NCBI GenBank assembly: GCA_010025655.1
Contig: RGSV01000044.1
Location: forward strand, 1-8,100
DNA length: 8,100 nt
Direction of reading: 5' to 3'
Source: Acidimicrobiia bacterium
GTDB lineage: Bacteria; Actinomycetota; Acidimicrobiia; Acidimicrobiales; Ilumatobacteraceae
Both the position numbers and the translations under genes were made by a program. This document shows positions 5,398-8,100 of the stretch, piece by piece. Under the pieces are notes generated by a model. That model did not search any database, was not told the origin of the DNA, and saw only the letters and a program-made list of their open reading frames with translations. The stretch's first letter is position 1, and each line of letters starts with the position of its first letter.

Positions 5398-6425
5398 GCC
5401 CAGCCACCTTGGCTGCGACGAGTGCTGCGCAGCAACAAGAGGAAGAACGGCGCGCCAATCAAGGCCGTAACGACACCGAGTGGTAACTCGGCAGGGGAGA
5501 GCAGTGTGCGCGCCGCAAGGTCGGCGAGCAAGGTGACGCTGGCGCCGAGCACGGCGGAAGTCCACAGCAAGTGTCGGTGGCGTGGCCCGAGCACCAAGCG
5601 CATGATGTGCGGAACCAAGAGGCCGACGAACGCAATCATTCCTGTTGCGGCAACAGCGCTTGAAGCCAAGAGTCCGACGACTGCAATCGCTTGGAGCCGC
5701 ACGCGCTCAACCTTGATGCCGAGGTGACTTGCTGAACGATCACCGAGGGCGAGGGTGTCGAGCACGCGCGAAAAACCGACGCTGGCAACCAAGCCGACGA
5801 TGGCGAGCGGAATCACGACGCCGACCGCCTTCCATGTTGCCAAGCCAAGCGTGCCAAGGCTCCAGAAAGTGACACTGCGAATCTCGTCATCATCGGCAAC
5901 GAAGACGGCAAAGCCAATGACTGCTCCGGCGAAGGCGTTGATCGCAATGCCGGTGAGAATCAGCGTGACGACCTCTGTCTTGCCGTCGGTGCGAGACAGC
6001 ACATAGACAAGTGCGGTCGACAGCGTGCCGCCGAGAAACGCCGCCACCTGCACACCAAGCGGCAGTTGGTTCAGACCGACGATGATTGCGAGCACAGCAC
6101 CGACGGCAGCGCCCGCCGACACACCGACTGTCGCTGGTTCGGCAAGCGGATTGCGAAAGATTCCTTGCATCAACACACCAGCCACCGCGAGGCTTGCACC
6201 AACTACCACGGCCAACACCACGCGCGGCAGTCGCACTTGCCAAAACACGTCGTGTGCGATCGAGTCAACGGTGTCGCGAGCTGGGCCATCGACGATGATG
6301 CGTAGAAGATCACCTAGTGGAATTCGAAATGCTCCCGTAGCGAGCGAGAGCAGCGCGGTCATCGCAAAGAGCACCGCCAAAAAGACGCCGACGGCTGACA
6401 CATTGGTGCGGCGGGCGGTGGTCAT
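5394..6425 (-). CDS. hmuU: Heme ABC transporter permease HmuU (FecCD/BtuC family)
   Basis: A 343-residue integral membrane protein of the FecCD family; two copies would form the channel for heme crossing the cytoplasmic membrane. Conserved landmarks: first membrane helix about 11-30, RLPR at 65-68, GASLAVAGVLMQG (76-88), RNPLAEP (91-97), the SAGAAVGAVLA helix after it, then FVGLLVPHIMR (266-276) and the C-terminal ELPLGVVTALIGAPFF (313-328) with a short basic tail. About ten hydrophobic helices are expected, as in BtuC. Length is normal and no domain is missing. The ATG at 6425 overlaps the hmuT stop as ATGA (6422-6425), and its own stop overlaps hmuV the same way, so the three genes form one tight operon. 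The permease sequence alone does not distinguish heme from B12 or siderophore; that comes from its neighbours. Confidence 0.9.
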   Translation of the reverse strand: MTTARRTNVSAVGVFLAVLFAMTALLSLATGAFRIPLGDLLRIIVDGPARDTVDSIAHDVFWQVRLPRVVLAVVVGASLAVAGVLMQGIFRNPLAEPATVGVSAGAAVGAVLAIIVGLNQLPLGVQVAAFLGGTLSTALVYVLSRTDGKTEVVTLILTGIAINAFAGAVIGFAVFVADDDEIRSVTFWSLGTLGLATWKAVGVVIPLAIVGLVASVGFSRVLDTLALGDRSASHLGIKVERVRLQAIAVVGLLASSAVAATGMIAFVGLLVPHIMRLVLGPRHRHLLWTSAVLGASVTLLADLAARTLLSPAELPLGVVTALIGAPFFLLLLRSTRRSQGGWA

Positions 6426-7408
6426 GCGTCGCTACTGAAACTTCGGAGAATCTCCGCCAGCCGCTCGATGAGCGCACCCGTACGGGGACCAAATGAGAGT
6501 AGTAGGTCGTCGTCGACAGCGATCACGGCACGCGTGGTTGCTGCGCGGGTGCTCGAGACTCCGGGCAGGGCGAGTAGCCCGTCGATGCCGCCCACCGACT
6601 CGAGCCCGCGAGTCATCACGAGCAACACATCGGGGTCGGCTTGCACGATGGCTTCGGCAGTGAGCGGTGTGAAGGCAGCCAAGCCGTTGAGTGCGCCGAC
6701 GTCGACGCCACCGGCTGCGGCAACGATTTCGTCGGCACCCGAACCTGAACCGCCAAGCAGATACACCGACGCCGTGCCGCGCACGTACAAGAACGCCACC
6801 CGCAGAATCGCCGACGCCTTGCCAATGTTCTTCAGTGCCTCATCGATTGCGGCTTGGCTGAGAGCGATGAGGCGTTCGCCAGCTTGTGGCACACCGAGGG
6901 CGACTGCCAACAGGGTCACGCGACCAGGTAGTTCTGAAAGAGTCCACACTTCGGGAGCAATTACGACGGGCACGCCCGCGCCGCGTAGTTGTTCGAGTGC
7001 CTCAGGCGGACCGGTGCGCGTATCACCGATCACCACCGTTGGCCGAAGCGACAACACGCTCTCTGCACTTACGTCGTGACCATTGCTCACTTCATCGATG
7101 TTCTGCAGCGACTCGAGTGTCGTCGTGGCGTCTCGGCCGATGATGTTGCTACGCAGACCCAGCGATACGACGATCTCGGCGATGGCCTGGTTTAGCACCA
7201 CGATGCGTGAGGCATCGGTCACGGTCACGGTGGTGCCGCTGGCGTCAGTGACGCGGGCAGGAAGTGTGGGCTCTTCGCGCTCGACGACTGGCAGCTCATA
7301 ATCCTGCGACAGAATGAAGCGTGAACTTTCGCCCACTGGTTCGTTGGCGCCACCACAGGCGGTGGCTACGACCGCGAGCAACGAGCACGCCATGACCCGC
7401 CGCAACAT
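6422..7408 (-). CDS. hmuT: Heme-binding lipoprotein HmuT, ABC transporter substrate-binding protein
   Basis: A 328-residue lipoprotein, first gene of the operon, that would capture heme outside the membrane and pass it to HmuU. The signal peptide ends in the lipobox ATAC with Cys18 lipidated. The rest is a two-lobe type III binding protein: lobe 1 starts near VTVTDASRIVVLNQAIAEIV (61-80), and the backbone helix and second lobe follow after about 155-180. Two residues point to heme: His111 in GHDVSAESVLSLRP, and Tyr208 in FLYVRG. Corynebacterial HmuT binds heme with His141 and Tyr240, 99 residues apart; here the spacing is 97, and the surrounding GH..SAE.VL and LY.RG motifs look the same. That match is from memory. 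The ATG at 7408 is followed by another ATG at codon 6. A TACCCT -10 box suggests a near-leaderless message. Confidence 0.85.
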   Translation of the reverse strand: MLRRVMACSLLAVVATACGGANEPVGESSRFILSQDYELPVVEREEPTLPARVTDASGTTVTVTDASRIVVLNQAIAEIVVSLGLRSNIIGRDATTTLESLQNIDEVSNGHDVSAESVLSLRPTVVIGDTRTGPPEALEQLRGAGVPVVIAPEVWTLSELPGRVTLLAVALGVPQAGERLIALSQAAIDEALKNIGKASAILRVAFLYVRGTASVYLLGGSGSGADEIVAAAGGVDVGALNGLAAFTPLTAEAIVQADPDVLLVMTRGLESVGGIDGLLALPGVSSTRAATTRAVIAVDDDLLLSFGPRTGALIERLAEILRSFSSDA

Positions 7409-7410
7409 CG

Positions 7411-7420
7411 CCCTTCAGGG
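7411..7420. repeat. Short palindrome CCCTTCAGGG overlapping the hmuT promoter
   Basis: CCCT and AGGG flank a two-base centre, three bases before the hmuT start codon and overlapping its presumed -10 box. It lies in the only regulatory space shared with the divergent lipoprotein gene. It does not resemble the IdeR/DtxR iron box. It could be an operator half or chance. Confidence 0.2.
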
Positions 7421-7422
7421 TA
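7417..7422 (-). promoter_or_regulatory. -10 box TACCCT for the hmuTUV operon
   Basis: On the minus strand TACCCT is followed by eight bases and then the hmuT ATG. Transcription would begin about two bases before the ATG, giving an almost leaderless message. A GAAGGG immediately before the ATG could alternatively be a closely spaced Shine-Dalgarno if transcription starts further upstream. Confidence 0.35.
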
Positions 7423-7454
7423 CGAGCGACGCCCCTTTGCACCAGCGTCGAGAG

Positions 7455-8100
7455 ATGAGACGTCGGTTACTCGCAATGAGCGCGACATTGGCGTTAGTAC
7501 TTGCGGCCTGCGGTGACGCATCGACATCGAGCGACAGAGTTGCCGCGCCAGAGACAGCCTCCACGCTGCCAGCTGCGACAACTACGATTGCCGAATCGAC
7601 GACGACCACCGCTCTCGCGTTGACGACGACCACGCCGCCACTCGGCACGACGGTCGTAACTACGGTGCCAGCGCCAAGCACGACCGCTAAGCCGGCTCGT
7701 CCACGATTGGTGGTGAGTCAAACCACCAAACTCGACCCCGCGGGCACCACGGTGACCGTTCGAGGAACCGGTTTTAGTGTGTCGAAGGGCGTCTACCTCT
7801 TTGTCTGTAATCAGGCCCGCTGGGACGCCAACCGTCGCTGTGTGGGTGGCATCAACATGGATGGTTCTTCGCCACTATCACAATGGATTTCGTCGAACCC
7901 GCCTAGGTATGCCGAAGGTCTCACGGTCCGCTTTGAGGCGAACGGCTCGTTCTCCGTACCCTTGCTTGTGCGAGCGTTTGACGAAACGACCAACCTCATC
8001 GACTGTCGAGTGGAACAGTGCGGAGTTGTGGCTTTCGCCGATCACACTCGACGCGACGATCGTTCACAAGACGTTTTCGTCGCCATCTCATTCGCATCGG
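7455..8100 (+). CDS. Lipoprotein with Thr-rich stalk and neocarzinostatin-like domain, probable surface heme-acquisition protein, cut by window edge
   Basis: 215 codons visible, open at the right edge. Residues 1-19 are a lipoprotein signal (MRRRLL, hydrophobic core, LAAC with Cys19). Residues 34-80 are rich in Thr, Pro and Ala, with TTTT runs, a flexible stalk typical of actinobacterial surface proteins. Residues 84-213 form an Ig-like domain of neocarzinostatin type: LDPAGTTVTVRGTGF (93-107), YLFVCNQ (114-120), WISSNPPRYAEGL (144-156), and CGVVAF.DH..RDDRSQDVFV (189-209). Four cysteines at 118, 129, 184 and 189 match the order and near-match the spacing (11 and 5 here) of the two disulfides in neocarzinostatin. 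I recall very similar domains beside HtaA heme-binding domains in actinobacterial cell-surface proteins; with hmuT 46 bp away and divergent, a role in collecting heme is the best guess. The domain is nearly complete at the edge; whether more follows is unknown. Confidence 0.85.
   Translation, partial: MRRRLLAMSATLALVLAACGDASTSSDRVAAPETASTLPAATTTIAESTTTTALALTTTTPPLGTTVVTTVPAPSTTAKPARPRLVVSQTTKLDPAGTTVTVRGTGFSVSKGVYLFVCNQARWDANRRCVGGINMDGSSPLSQWISSNPPRYAEGLTVRFEANGSFSVPLLVRAFDETTNLIDCRVEQCGVVAFADHTRRDDRSQDVFVAISFAS

Noticed and set aside
5398..5565. Upstream extension of the hmuV frame
   Set aside because: It overlaps hmuU, lacks ATPase similarity, and the ATG at 5397 gives the normal N-terminus with an ATGA overlap.
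4639..7408. Vitamin B12 (BtuCDF) or siderophore import as the role of the ABC operon
   Set aside because: The ATPase has HmuV-like stretches, the binding protein has the HmuT-like His/Tyr pair, and the divergent gene carries a heme-associated domain. No cobalamin riboswitch fits in the 46-bp gap.
7409..7454. IdeR/DtxR iron box in the hmuT upstream region
   Set aside because: No match to the TTAGG..AG.CTAACCTAA pattern; only the short CCCTTCAGGG palindrome is present.
7555..7690. Tandem repeat of ACGACGACC-type units
   Set aside because: It reflects the Thr-rich stalk of the lipoprotein; copies are irregular and in frame, so it is coding low complexity and not a separate repeat element.

Overview
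The window is about 60% GC and gene-dense, with short intergenic gaps. The style suggests a high-GC actinobacterium, probably of the Acidimicrobiia/Ilumatobacter type. The clues are lipoproteins with threonine/proline-rich linkers, several start codons that look leaderless behind a TANNNT -10 box, a cytochrome c related to the tail of actinobacterial oxidase subunit II, and a heme importer of the corynebacterial HmuTUV type. The taxon is an inference from these features; no rRNA gene or marker gene is present. I see no tRNA, CRISPR array, insertion sequence or phage gene.

Left part (1-1734): the N-terminal half of a DHA2-type drug exporter runs off the left edge on the minus strand. It diverges from a plus-strand flavin-binding pyridoxamine-phosphate-oxidase-like protein (721-1338). 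That gene meets a minus-strand single-heme cytochrome c lipoprotein (1339-1734) with no bases between the two stop codons.

Middle (1735-4618): a plus-strand beta-propeller-like protein of unknown function (1814-3049) converges on a minus-strand DinB-fold protein (3097-3663). The DinB gene diverges from a metallo-beta-lactamase-fold hydrolase (3686-4618). The two start codons and two back-to-back -10 boxes lie inside one 28-bp imperfect palindrome (3661-3688), which looks like a compact bidirectional leaderless promoter. I consider it the most striking non-coding signal here.

Right part (4639-8100): a minus-strand operon hmuT-hmuU-hmuV (binding lipoprotein, permease, ATPase) has ATGA start/stop overlaps at both junctions. 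The binding protein has a His and a Tyr spaced as in the corynebacterial heme receptor HmuT, and the ATPase resembles HmuV, so heme is a better substrate guess than vitamin B12 or siderophore. Diverging from hmuT, 46 bp away, is a lipoprotein (7455 onward, cut by the window edge). It has a Thr-rich stalk and a neocarzinostatin-like domain of a type I recall from surface heme-acquisition (HtaA-type) proteins. Together these look like a heme-capture and import locus. Most of the remaining window is ordinary housekeeping or accessory metabolism, and I found no clearly new multi-gene defence or mobile system.
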